Shown: positions 36,222 to 44,761 of the stretch, in pieces
Layout of the letters: each line of letters opens with the position of its first letter
Position numbering within the stretch: position 1 is the first letter of the stretch
Assembly: GCF_011045095.1 (NCBI RefSeq)
Contig: NZ_JAALDL010000010.1
Coordinates: 62,001-126,000, forward strand
Length of the DNA stretch: 64,000 nucleotides
DNA from: Grimontia sedimenti
GTDB lineage: Bacteria > Pseudomonadota > Gammaproteobacteria > Enterobacterales > Vibrionaceae
Direction of reading: 5' to 3'
The notes under the pieces: generated by a model
What the model was told of the DNA's origin: nothing
The model's database searches: none
Seen by the model: only the letters and a program-made list of their open reading frames with translations
Made by a program: the position numbers and the translations under genes

Positions 36222-37112
36222 ATGAAGACGCTTCAGGACTTTCGAATATTTATGGAAACCGCCCGTCATGGCAGCCTGTCAGAAGTTGCAAGGCAGATGG
36301 ACATGACCCCGGCCGCCACCAGCGCGGCAGTAAAACGATTGGAAGCAGAAATTGGTGCGCCACTGTTTGTGCGCTCGACAAGGCACCTTCGCCTCACGCA
36401 AGACGGTGAAGCCTTCCTCAAACATTGCGAGCAGGCTGTTGCCCTTATTGAAGATTCTGCAGAGGCCATTCGTTCAGGCGCTTCAGTGATCAGGGGAACC
36501 TTGATGCTTTCTGCACCCTCGGATCTGGGTAGAAATGCCTTGCTGGGTTGGATGGATGAATTTATGGCTATCCACCCTGAAATAGAAATTCGCCTGCAAC
36601 TCTCTGATCGCATCGCCAACATCTATAACCAACCGGTTGATTTGGCGCTGAGATACGGTGAGCCGCCTGATTCGAGCTTGATTGCGCTTCCCATTTACAG
36701 CGAGAATTGCCGCGTACTCTGTGCTTCGCCAGCGTATTTAGAGCAGCACGGCACGCCAGACTCTCCGGAAGATTTGAAGCATCATCAATGCTTACGGTTT
36801 ATGGTCGGTGAAACCATTCAAAGCCAGTGGCCGTTTTGGAAAGATGACGTTTATGTGAGCGTTGGAGTAAAAGGAAACAGAACCTCAGACGACGGTGAAG
36901 CCGTCACCCGCTGGGCGCTGGCGGGACATGGTATTGCCTATAAATCCAAGTTAGACATAAAGGCGCAGTTGGACAGTAAAGAGCTCGTTCATGTGTGTCC
37001 TGAGTGGAAAGGACAACATGCGCCGCTCAATCTGATTTGCGCAGACAGGCGATTACTCAGCCCCGCTGTGAAAGCACTCCAAGTGTTTCTCACAGAAAAA
37101 TGTCAGCAATAA
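36222..37112 (+). CDS. LysR-family regulator next to nemA
   Basis: The 296-residue regulator has a winged helix (MKTLQDFRIFMETARHGSLS, MTPAATSAAVKRLEAEIG) and a type-2 periplasmic-binding-like effector domain. It belongs to the large AaeR/DmlR-like group. It is divergent from the VOC-nemA operon with about 100 bp between, so it most likely regulates that operon. The ATG at 36222 is preferred; a TTG two codons earlier is also possible. Confidence 0.85.
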   Translation: MKTLQDFRIFMETARHGSLSEVARQMDMTPAATSAAVKRLEAEIGAPLFVRSTRHLRLTQDGEAFLKHCEQAVALIEDSAEAIRSGASVIRGTLMLSAPSDLGRNALLGWMDEFMAIHPEIEIRLQLSDRIANIYNQPVDLALRYGEPPDSSLIALPIYSENCRVLCASPAYLEQHGTPDSPEDLKHHQCLRFMVGETIQSQWPFWKDDVYVSVGVKGNRTSDDGEAVTRWALAGHGIAYKSKLDIKAQLDSKELVHVCPEWKGQHAPLNLICADRRLLSPAVKALQVFLTEKCQQ

Positions 37113-37113
37113 A

Positions 37114-37141
37114 AAGGCCGGAGGTTTTCACCTACGGCCTT
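37114..37141 (-). terminator. Terminator of focA
   Basis: AAGGCCG(G)AGGT-TTTC-ACCT(A)CGGCCTT is an 11-bp stem with one mismatch; on the minus strand it is followed by TTTTTA. It lies between the convergent LysR gene and focA. Confidence 0.8.
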
Positions 37142-37169
37142 ACTAGAACTTGGTTTAGCGAGCAGAAAC

Positions 37170-38012
37170 TCAGTCGCGCAGGTAAATCATCCAATACCAC
37201 ATGCCCACAAACAGGCCACCGCCTATGATATTACCCAAGGTCACTGGCACCAGGTTGTTGATGAAGAAATTGGTAAAGGTCAGATCTGCAAAGTCTGCCA
37301 CGTTCATGCCTGTCATTGCCCAGAAAGACTCAGGCGCAAAGTACTTGATACCAATCGCCATCGGCACCTGGAACATGTTCGCAATACAGTGCTCAAAACC
37401 TGCTGACACAAACATCGCCACGGGCAGAATCATCACCAGGATCTTGTCTGTCAGAGTGCGGCCTGAGTAGGTCATCCATACCGCGATGCACACCAGCACG
37501 TTACACATAATGCCGAGTGCCACCGCCTGGAAAAAACCATGGTGCAATTTGTGCTGCGCGATGTTCATGGCGTTAATGCCCACTTGTCCGTTGCCGAACA
37601 TGTATTGCTGAGCGATCAACATACAGATCACCAGCAAAATCGCGCCAATCAGGTTGCCGCCGTAAACCACCAGCCAGTTTTTAAACAACGCGCCCCAGGT
37701 AATCTTACCACTGGCTCGCGCCACCAAAGTGAGTACTGAACTCGTGAATAGCTCGCCACCGGTAATGATCACCAGGATTAACCCCAGACTGAATGCCAGA
37801 CCACCAACAAAGCGTGTCATACCCCAAGGCATGTCACCAGCACCTGTGGTTACTGTCGTATAGAAAATGAATGCAATACCGATATGAATACCGGCGGATA
37901 TCGCCAGAAGGAACGATTTGAATGGGTCTTTGGTTGCTTTCGCTACACCAATTTCTGCAGCACGCTCCGCGATCTGCGGCGGTGGCAGAGAGTCAAACTG
38001 AGTAAAGTTCAT
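37170..38012 (-). CDS. focA: Formate channel FocA/NirC family
   Basis: The 280-residue inner-membrane protein is a formate/nitrite channel subunit that forms pentamers. Family blocks include ITGGELFTSSVLTLVARASG (omega loop region), GIMCNVLVCIAVWMTYSG and SAGFEHCIANMF, with the conserved gating His in the last. The length and N-terminus (MNFTQFDSLPPPQIAERA) fit FocA better than NirC. pflB is not adjacent. It is a single-gene unit with its own terminator. Confidence 0.9.
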   Translation of the reverse strand: MNFTQFDSLPPPQIAERAAEIGVAKATKDPFKSFLLAISAGIHIGIAFIFYTTVTTGAGDMPWGMTRFVGGLAFSLGLILVIITGGELFTSSVLTLVARASGKITWGALFKNWLVVYGGNLIGAILLVICMLIAQQYMFGNGQVGINAMNIAQHKLHHGFFQAVALGIMCNVLVCIAVWMTYSGRTLTDKILVMILPVAMFVSAGFEHCIANMFQVPMAIGIKYFAPESFWAMTGMNVADFADLTFTNFFINNLVPVTLGNIIGGGLFVGMWYWMIYLRD

Positions 38013-38438
38013 GGTTAATAGCACTTAGTGTGAACAGGGAGGGCGCGGATAATCTCTCCATTTCCGCATTTTTTCAAGGGGAAATTTCATACCAAATACC
38101 ATCAAAATATTTGGCGTCTTTCTGTCGGTATTTTGTTCGAGAATGTCTCGATTTAATGACAATTGATGCCTGTTTTTTGTTGAAGCACTGGGTGTCAAAC
38201 CCTTTGTTCGCCTAGCATCAACCATTGAGTGAATCTTTGAGTTAATTCGCAATAAGACTTTCAAGCTATGAAATCATCACAAAGTCATAACACAATTCAC
38301 TATCAGGGTTTGAGTCATCAACAAATCTGCTGGAAAAAACATAACATTCTGTATATATCACTCTGAATTTTAAAGATTTGCCATCATTTTCGGGCGAGAA
38401 GGTCAAGTGACCAGCGTAGACAGGGAGAGAGTCATTCA
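38013..38438. other. AT-rich region between focA and the ABC operon
   Basis: About 425 bp with divergent promoters for focA (-) and the ABC transporter (+). No coding frame can be supported. Anaerobic regulator sites would be expected for focA but none stands out by eye. Confidence 0.5.
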
Positions 38439-39464
38439 GTGTTAGCCTATTTATTGCGACGGTTATTGCTCGTCGTTCCAACATTTCTTGGCATCACATT
38501 AGTGATCTTTGCCATCACCCGATTTGTGCCGGGTGGGCCCGTTGAGCGCATGCTCGCCCAATCCCAGTTTATGGAGGAAGGGTCTGCGCAAACCCAGAGC
38601 TTTCAGGACAACTCCTCGCTCGATGAATATCAGCTGGAAGAGCTGAACGCCTTCTATGGTCTCGACAAGCCGGTGATGGAAGCATATTGGGAGTGGCTGA
38701 ACCGCCTGTTGGTGCTGGACTTTGGTGAATCTACCCGCTACTACGAACCCGTACTGGATATGATTATCGAACGGCTCCCCGTCTCCATGTTCTACGGCGG
38801 TATGACTTTCCTGATTGCCTATTTGGTCTCTATCCCTCTCGGCTACTACAAAGCTGTTAAGCACAACACCGCCTTTGATAACGCTTCTTCCGTGCTGATT
38901 TTCGTCGGCTATGCCCTTCCGGGTTACGTGGTCGGCATCCTGCTATTGAGTGTTTTCTCCTTCCATCTCGACTGGTTCCCCATGGGTGGGTTTACCTCTG
39001 ATGACTTTGACGATTTAGAATCCAAAGGCGAGATGATTAAAGACGTGCTCTGGCATGCAGTGCTGCCACTGATTTGTTACATCATCGGGGATTTCGCCAC
39101 CCTGACCATCACCATGAAGAACAACCTCATGGAGAACCTTTCCGCTGACTACATCCGCACAGCCATTGCCAAGGGCCTGCCTTTTAAAGATGCGGTGCGC
39201 AAACACGCGATGCAGAACAGTTTGATTCCTCTGGCGAGCCATTTCGGTAACTCGCTGTTGTTCTTCCTGACGGGCTCCTTCCTGATCGAAGTGGTGTTCA
39301 ACATCGACGGGATTGGCCTGCTTGGCTATGAAGCCATTATGGAAAGGGATTATCCGGTAGTCATGGCCATTGTGGCACTGAACGCTGCCATGCTTCTGGT
39401 GGGTAACATCGTTTCAGATATCTGTGTGGCACTCGTGGATCCGCGGGTAAGGTTTGGTGAATGA
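38439..39464 (+). CDS. Peptide-type ABC importer permease (YejB/DppB-like)
   Basis: The 341-residue permease starts with GTG 38439 (LAYLLRRLLLVVPTFLGIT, the usual DppB-family N-terminus) after GGGAGAG. It has six membrane helices and the EAA-type cytoplasmic loop (DYIRTAIAKGLPFKDAVRKH). The extended insert between TM1 and TM2 is typical of the YejB subgroup. It overlaps the next gene by 4 bases (ATGA) and heads a five-gene operon: permease, permease, binding protein, ATPase, ATPase. Confidence 0.9.
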   Translation: MLAYLLRRLLLVVPTFLGITLVIFAITRFVPGGPVERMLAQSQFMEEGSAQTQSFQDNSSLDEYQLEELNAFYGLDKPVMEAYWEWLNRLLVLDFGESTRYYEPVLDMIIERLPVSMFYGGMTFLIAYLVSIPLGYYKAVKHNTAFDNASSVLIFVGYALPGYVVGILLLSVFSFHLDWFPMGGFTSDDFDDLESKGEMIKDVLWHAVLPLICYIIGDFATLTITMKNNLMENLSADYIRTAIAKGLPFKDAVRKHAMQNSLIPLASHFGNSLLFFLTGSFLIEVVFNIDGIGLLGYEAIMERDYPVVMAIVALNAAMLLVGNIVSDICVALVDPRVRFGE

Positions 39465-40510
39465 TGATGACTCTCAGCCCACTGACGCAAAAGAAGATCA
39501 AACGCTTCAAGGAAATCAAACCGGGTTACTGGTCTTTCATTGTCCTCTCTACCCTGTTGCTGCTTTCCCTGTTTGCCGAGTTTTTCATTAACAGCAAGGC
39601 CCTGATGGTGCGCTATAACGGCGAGCTGTTCTTCCCTGTGGTGAGCGATGTTCGCCTCGGCACCGAGTTTGGACAGGATTACCAAAGTGAAGCCAACTAC
39701 CGCGAGCTTCAAGCCCTGTTTGAGGAAGAAGATAAGGGTAACTTCGTGATCATGCCGTTGGTGCCTTGGAACCCTTATGAGCAGGACTTTATCGAAGGGG
39801 AATTCCCACCTTACGCACCAAGCATTGAATCACAGCACTACCTCGGCACCGATGTGATTGGCCGTGACGTGTTAGCACGTCTGTTCTATGGCTTCCGAAT
39901 TGCCATGATGTATGCCCTCACTACAATGACCATCTGTTTTGCGATTGGTACCGTGATTGGCTGTGCCATGGGCTTTTTCGGTGGCAAGTTCGACCTTATC
40001 AGCCAGCGCTTTATTGAGGTCTGGTCGATGATCCCTTTCCTCTACGTCATCATGATATTGGTTTCGATCACCAAGCCCACCTTTACCCTCTTTGTCGCCA
40101 TCAACGTCATATTCGGCTGGATGGGGATAACCTGGTACATGCGGACCATGACCTATAAAGAATCCGCACGGGAATACGTGATGGCCGCGAGAGCACTCGG
40201 CGCGTCTACCACACGTATCCTGCTGAAACATATTCTGCCTAACACCATGGTCATGGTGATCACTCTGGCACCTTTTACCATTGTGGCGAACATCACTGCG
40301 CTGACGGCTCTGGATTACCTTGGCCTTGGCCTCGCGCCACCAACACCGAGCTGGGGCGAGCTGCTACAGCAAGGTAAATCGAATCTCGACAGTCCATGGA
40401 TTGTTACCTCAGTGGTCACCGCCACTGTGCTGGTACTGACCATGGTGACCTTTATTGGCGATGCGGTCCGCGCTGCATTTGACCCGAAAAAATTCACCCG
40501 TTATGTCTGA
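39461..40510 (+). CDS. Peptide-type ABC importer permease (YejE/DppC-like)
   Basis: The 349-residue permease resembles YejE: a long periplasmic insert follows the first helix (residues about 45-120, ending SIESQHYLGTDVIGRDVLAR), and the EAA loop is EYVMAARALGASTTRILLKH. It pairs with the preceding permease, whose stop codon overlaps its start, to form the membrane channel. Confidence 0.9.
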   Translation: MMMTLSPLTQKKIKRFKEIKPGYWSFIVLSTLLLLSLFAEFFINSKALMVRYNGELFFPVVSDVRLGTEFGQDYQSEANYRELQALFEEEDKGNFVIMPLVPWNPYEQDFIEGEFPPYAPSIESQHYLGTDVIGRDVLARLFYGFRIAMMYALTTMTICFAIGTVIGCAMGFFGGKFDLISQRFIEVWSMIPFLYVIMILVSITKPTFTLFVAINVIFGWMGITWYMRTMTYKESAREYVMAARALGASTTRILLKHILPNTMVMVITLAPFTIVANITALTALDYLGLGLAPPTPSWGELLQQGKSNLDSPWIVTSVVTATVLVLTMVTFIGDAVRAAFDPKKFTRYV

Positions 40511-40525
40511 CAAAAGGAAGTGACC

Positions 40526-42352
40526 ATGTTGAAATTGACCACACTCGCCGCTTTAGGCGCACTCGCTTTCACCGCGCAAGCCGCCGAACTTCCTGCCAAC
40601 CTTGACTGGCAGACAAACTGGGACGATCCGGTATTTGCATCTGACAAAGCCAAGCGTGGCGGGACATTGCGTACTCACCTCGCCAGCTTCCCACTCACGC
40701 TTCGCACCGTGGGGCCAGATTCAAACTCAGGCTTACGCACTTACTTCCTCGATGAAGTGCCGGGACTCGTCACGCGCCACCCTGATACCTTGAACTGGAT
40801 ACCTGACATTGCCACCGAATGGGCATTTGCTGGCGACAACAAAACGGTCTATTTCAAACTCAATCCAGATGCAAAGTGGAACGACGGCAAAGCCATCACG
40901 GCAAGCGATTTCGAATTCATGCTCACGTTCTACCGCTCCAAAGACATTGTTGCGCCCTACTACAACGACTACTTCACTAACACCATTGCCGATGTGGTAA
41001 AAATCGACGACCACACGCTTGCTGTTAGCACAGTAGAAGAGAAAAATCAGGAAGAGTTAATGCTGACAGTTGGTGGTCTGAACCCCAAGCCAGCGCACTT
41101 TTTCAGCCGAGGGAAAGACAAAAACGGCGACGGCATGGACGACAACTATGTCCGTAAATACAACTTCAAAGCAGAGCCGACAGCAAGCCCATACTTTGTT
41201 GACAAGATTAAGAAGGGTAAGAGCCTGACGCTGAAACACGTCGGTGACGATTGGTGGGGTTACGAAAACAAGTACTATCAGAACCGCTATAACGTCGACA
41301 AAATACGCTTCACAGTGATCAGAGACCAAGATCTTGCCCGCCAACACTTTGAAAAAGGCAAGCTGGATGTGTTCGAGCTGACCTTGCCAGAAGTCTGGCA
41401 TGAAAAGACAGATGGCGAAGTCTACCAAAAAGGCTATGTTCATCGTTTCTGGGGCTACAACGAAGTGCCTCAAGGTGCCGGGGGATTGTGGCTCAACACC
41501 GCTCAGCCGCTATTGGGTGACATCAATATCCGACGCGGCATCATGCATGCTACGGACATGGACGGCTTGATCGCAAAGCTGATCCGCGGAGACTATTCCC
41601 GTAAGCCGCACGCCACAGGGTCAGGTAATGGAAAATACTCTTGGGAGGGCGCAACGCCGCCAGCCTTCGATGCGGAGCTAGCGATTTCCCACTTCACGAA
41701 AGCGGGCTTTGGCAGCGTGGGAGGTGACGGTGTGCGCGTCAATGACAAAGGAGAACGCCTGTCTTTCGAGTTGGTCTACCCATACCCATCCTGGACACCA
41801 CGCATGGCTTATCTCAAAGAGCAAGCGAAACTGGCCGGACTCGACTTCCAACTCAAACTGATTGATGGCGCTACCGGCTTCAAATACATGTCGGAGAAAA
41901 AGCACCAACTAGCCTTCATCAACATGGGCGCAAAAGAGATCCCTGGGTACTGGGAATACTTTCACTCTGATAACGCGAATAAGCCACAAACCAATAACTT
42001 CAATAATTTCAGCACACCAGAGCTGGATGAATTGATCACCCAATACCGATCTGAGTTTGACCTGACCAAAAAACAGCAACTGGCTCATGAAATCCAACGC
42101 ATTATCCAAGATGCGTCTGTCGTCGTGCCAAGCTACATTCTGCCATGGAGTCGTCAGGGCTACTGGCGCTGGATGCAGTACCCAGAAAACCCGATGCAAA
42201 AAAGAATGGATTACCTGTTCACCGTTGGCCGCATTTATGGCTTGAGCACCTTCTGGATTGATGCAGATGTGAAAAAAGAAACGCTCGAAGCCATGGACGA
42301 AGGCAAAGCATTTGAACCCGTGACAGTGATTGACGATCGCTACAAGCGATAA
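40526..42352 (+). CDS. Periplasmic binding protein of the ABC importer (YejA-like, SBP_bac_5)
   Basis: The 608-residue protein has a Sec signal peptide (MLKLTTLAALGALAFTAQA) and the class C peptide-binding fold (GLVTRHPDTLNWIPDIATEW, VYFKLNPDAKWNDGKAIT). Of the characterised systems it is closest to YejA, the component of a microcin C/oligopeptide importer. The true ligand is unknown. The start at 40526 has AAAGGAAG upstream; it lies 15 bp after the YejE-like gene. A binding-protein gene between permease and ATPase genes is an unusual order for Yej or Dpp systems. Confidence 0.88.
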   Translation: MLKLTTLAALGALAFTAQAAELPANLDWQTNWDDPVFASDKAKRGGTLRTHLASFPLTLRTVGPDSNSGLRTYFLDEVPGLVTRHPDTLNWIPDIATEWAFAGDNKTVYFKLNPDAKWNDGKAITASDFEFMLTFYRSKDIVAPYYNDYFTNTIADVVKIDDHTLAVSTVEEKNQEELMLTVGGLNPKPAHFFSRGKDKNGDGMDDNYVRKYNFKAEPTASPYFVDKIKKGKSLTLKHVGDDWWGYENKYYQNRYNVDKIRFTVIRDQDLARQHFEKGKLDVFELTLPEVWHEKTDGEVYQKGYVHRFWGYNEVPQGAGGLWLNTAQPLLGDINIRRGIMHATDMDGLIAKLIRGDYSRKPHATGSGNGKYSWEGATPPAFDAELAISHFTKAGFGSVGGDGVRVNDKGERLSFELVYPYPSWTPRMAYLKEQAKLAGLDFQLKLIDGATGFKYMSEKKHQLAFINMGAKEIPGYWEYFHSDNANKPQTNNFNNFSTPELDELITQYRSEFDLTKKQQLAHEIQRIIQDASVVVPSYILPWSRQGYWRWMQYPENPMQKRMDYLFTVGRIYGLSTFWIDADVKKETLEAMDEGKAFEPVTVIDDRYKR

Positions 42353-42362
42353 GGCAGGAAAG

Positions 42363-43226
42363 ATGACGGAACCGGTTCTCAGCGTCCGCGGATTAGAAAC
42401 AGAATTCACTACTGATGACGGGGTGGTGAAAATCCTCCACGGCGTGAATTTCGATGTCATGGCAGGCCGAACCCTGGGTTTGGTCGGCGAATCGGGCAGC
42501 GGTAAAAGTGTCACCGCCATGTCCATCATGGGCTTGCTTCCCAAGCCCTATGGGCAGGTCACCTCTGGCGAGATCCTCTATCGTGGCACCGACTTAGTCA
42601 GCTTGCCGCCGGAAGAGATGTACCAAATGCGCGGCAACCGGATTTCCATGATATTTCAGGACCCGATGACCGCACTGAATCCTGTGCATTCCATTGGCAA
42701 ACAGCTAACCGAAGTGCTGGCACTCCACAACCCGGAGATGAGCAAGAAAGCGCAGCAGGCTGCCGCGCTTGAAATGCTGGAAAAAGTCAAAATTCCGATG
42801 CCGGAAAAACGGCTCAATGAATACCCGCATAATCTTTCTGGCGGCATGCGACAGCGTGTGATGATTGCGATGGCATTGGCCTGCAGACCCGACATTCTGA
42901 TCTGTGACGAGCCAACCACCGCGCTGGATGTGACGGTTCAAGCCTCCATTCTCGACCTGATGAATGACCTGCAGGAAGAAACCGGTATGGCGATGATATT
43001 CATCACCCACGATTTGGGCGTAGTCGCGGAAATCTGTGACGACGTGGCGGTAATGTATGGCGGGAAAATCGTCGAGAATGCTGACGTGTTCGATCTATTC
43101 GACCACCCTCAGCACCCGTACACCAAGCGCTTGCTCGGCCTGATGCCGGATCTGACCACCGAACCAAAGCAGTTGATCGATATCCCTGAGATCGACCCTG
43201 CGCTGTTTCCGGAATTTCGAGGTTAA
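42363..43226 (+). CDS. ABC importer ATPase (OppD/DppD-like)
   Basis: The 287-residue ATPase has Walker A GESGSGKSVT, signature LSGGMRQRV and Walker B ILICDEPTTALD, followed by the switch His (ITHDLG). It is shorter than typical OppD: the C-terminal zinc or Fe-S like cysteine region is missing. ATG 42363 has AGGA 5 bases upstream. In the E. coli Yej system the two ATPases are fused into YejF; here they are two genes. Confidence 0.92.
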   Translation: MTEPVLSVRGLETEFTTDDGVVKILHGVNFDVMAGRTLGLVGESGSGKSVTAMSIMGLLPKPYGQVTSGEILYRGTDLVSLPPEEMYQMRGNRISMIFQDPMTALNPVHSIGKQLTEVLALHNPEMSKKAQQAAALEMLEKVKIPMPEKRLNEYPHNLSGGMRQRVMIAMALACRPDILICDEPTTALDVTVQASILDLMNDLQEETGMAMIFITHDLGVVAEICDDVAVMYGGKIVENADVFDLFDHPQHPYTKRLLGLMPDLTTEPKQLIDIPEIDPALFPEFRG

Positions 43227-43228
43227 AC

Positions 43229-44056
43229 ATGGAAGAGTTGCTAAGAATCGACAACCTTTGCAAACACTTCGTTTCCGGCAAAGGTATTTTCAAAAAGGGC
43301 TACACCATCAAAGCGGTGGATGGCGTTTCCTTCAGCGTGAAACGTGGCGAAACCCTAGGTTTGGTCGGCGAATCTGGCTGTGGAAAAAGCACCCTTGGGC
43401 GCACCATCCTAAAGCTTTATGAGCCAACAGGTGGAAAGATATTCTTTGAAGGCAAAGACATCACAGACCTCAGCCCGCGCGCCATGCGTCCGCTTCGTAA
43501 AGAGATGCAAATCGTGTTTCAGGATCCGCTGGAATCCCTTAATCAGCGCCACACCGTCGGCATGATTTTGGAAGAGCCTTTCGAGATCCATAACATCGGC
43601 ACCCGTGCAGAGCGTAAACAGTGGGTCGAAGAACTCTTAGTAAAAGTTGGCTTGCCCGTAGAAGCTGCCAGTCGCTACCCTCACGAGTTCTCCGGCGGTC
43701 AGCGTCAGCGCATTGGCATTGCACGGGCGATTGCGCTCAAGCCCAAGCTACTGATTTGTGACGAATCCGTCTCCGCACTGGATGTATCTGTGCAGGCGCA
43801 AATCCTGAACCTGCTGTTAAAACTGCAACAGGAAATGAACCTGGCGATGATTTTCATCTCCCACGACCTTTCCGTTGTGCGTCAGGTGTCGGATAACGTC
43901 GCGGTGATGTATTTCGGCAACATGGTGGAATACGGCAATGCAAAAGCCCTCTATGCCGACCCGCAACATGAATACACCCAAACACTGCTGTCGGCAGTGC
44001 CGGTGAATCACCCGAGAAAACGCAGGAAAAAACGGCCTGCGGAAGCCACCAGCTAA
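43229..44056 (+). CDS. ABC importer ATPase (OppF/DppF-like)
   Basis: The 275-residue ATPase has Walker [11 protein letters not shown], signature FSGGQRQRI and Walker [13 protein letters not shown], with switch ISHDLS. It begins two bases after the stop of the preceding ATPase gene and ends the operon; at 275 residues it lacks much of the usual C-terminal extension. Its TAA stop ends on the first base of a repeat element (44056-44098). Confidence 0.92.
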   Translation: MEELLRIDNLCKHFVSGKGIFKKGYTIKAVDGVSFSVKRGETLGLVGESGCGKSTLGRTILKLYEPTGGKIFFEGKDITDLSPRAMRPLRKEMQIVFQDPLESLNQRHTVGMILEEPFEIHNIGTRAERKQWVEELLVKVGLPVEAASRYPHEFSGGQRQRIGIARAIALKPKLLICDESVSALDVSVQAQILNLLLKLQQEMNLAMIFISHDLSVVRQVSDNVAVMYFGNMVEYGNAKALYADPQHEYTQTLLSAVPVNHPRKRRKKRPAEATS

Positions 44057-44098
44057 TACCAATCGTAGTAAGTATCTGCTACCTACTGTGATTGGTAT
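44056..44098 (-). repeat. Intergenic repeat family 1, minimal copy (43 bp, inverted orientation)
   Basis: Read on the minus strand, it starts ATACCAATCACAGTAGGT and ends TTACTACGATTGGTAT. It keeps only the two ends of the 162-bp element at 8923-9084, joined at an AGC that occurs at both deletion borders in the long copy. It abuts the stop codon of the ABC ATPase gene, and it could fold into a nearly perfect hairpin. Confidence 0.85.
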
Positions 44099-44104
44099 AA
44101 AAGC

Positions 44105-44134
44105 AAAAAGCCCTGTCCGGAGACAGGGCTTTTT
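44105..44134. terminator. Bidirectional terminator between the ABC operon and yaiL
   Basis: AAAAAGCCCTGTC-CGGA-GACAGGGCTTTTT is a perfect 13-bp stem with A and T tracts. It lies between convergent genes. Confidence 0.93.
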
Positions 44135-44156
44135 CTTATTCATCAACAGGCTACGC

Positions 44157-44678
44157 TTACCACATCAGGTCATCAGGGATCTTGAAGTCTGCGTATGGAT
44201 CGTCCTCGTCCATCGCCTGTTCATCCACCGTGTTGTTCAACACGATCGTGTTTTCATCTCGCTGAACAATTTTGTCCGCCACCACACCAGGAACGATCGC
44301 GTAGCCTTCACCGTCGCGGGCAATCGCCAAGCGGCCATTCACCAGTTGGTCTTGCGTCGCTTTGTCGACGTAAATCTTCTTTACCAGCGTGCCGTCAGTG
44401 AAGTTGTACCCGATATCGCCGTCTTTGCGGTCAATCTTGTTCATCTCGACCAATTGCTTCACCTGCGCGGCAATCGCCTTTTTCTCGGCTTCCTGCTGCT
44501 TCTGGCGGTTCAGCTCCTGATCTTGCGCAACCTGCGCAGCGCGCTTTTCTTCAACGGCGGCTTTGGCTTCTTTTGCCAGTGTGCGCGATTTCTTCGAGCT
44601 CTTACCGGCCTTCTTCATTTTCTTTTTGTCGATAAGACCAGCTTGAAGCATCTGCTCTTGTAGGGATAGTTTTGCCAT
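44157..44678 (-). CDS. yaiL: DUF2058 protein YaiL
   Basis: The 173-residue protein matches YaiL (DUF2058): it starts MAKLSLQEQMLQAGLIDKKK, has a long Lys/Ala/Glu coiled coil (residues about 25-80) and a compact C-terminal domain (GYNFTDGTLVKKIYVDKATQ). It is described as a nucleoprotein/polynucleotide-associated enzyme by annotation only; a biochemical role is not established. The ATG at 44678 is chosen by homology; the frame is open to 44882. Confidence 0.85.
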   Translation of the reverse strand: MAKLSLQEQMLQAGLIDKKKMKKAGKSSKKSRTLAKEAKAAVEEKRAAQVAQDQELNRQKQQEAEKKAIAAQVKQLVEMNKIDRKDGDIGYNFTDGTLVKKIYVDKATQDQLVNGRLAIARDGEGYAIVPGVVADKIVQRDENTIVLNNTVDEQAMDEDDPYADFKIPDDLMW

Positions 44679-44761
44679 GTTGACTCCGTAGCGGGCGCTA
44701 TTTCCCGAATTGTTGGCCGAATCATACCATTTAAGCCAGATTCGGCGCACCTCCAAACGGG

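Noticed and set aside
41909-42544. Minus-strand ORF of 211 codons
   Set aside because: It is antisense to the binding-protein and ATPase genes with clear motifs on the other strand.
43003-43293. Minus-strand ORF at the ATPase gene junction
   Set aside because: It overlaps two well-supported genes and has an Arg-rich shadow-like composition.
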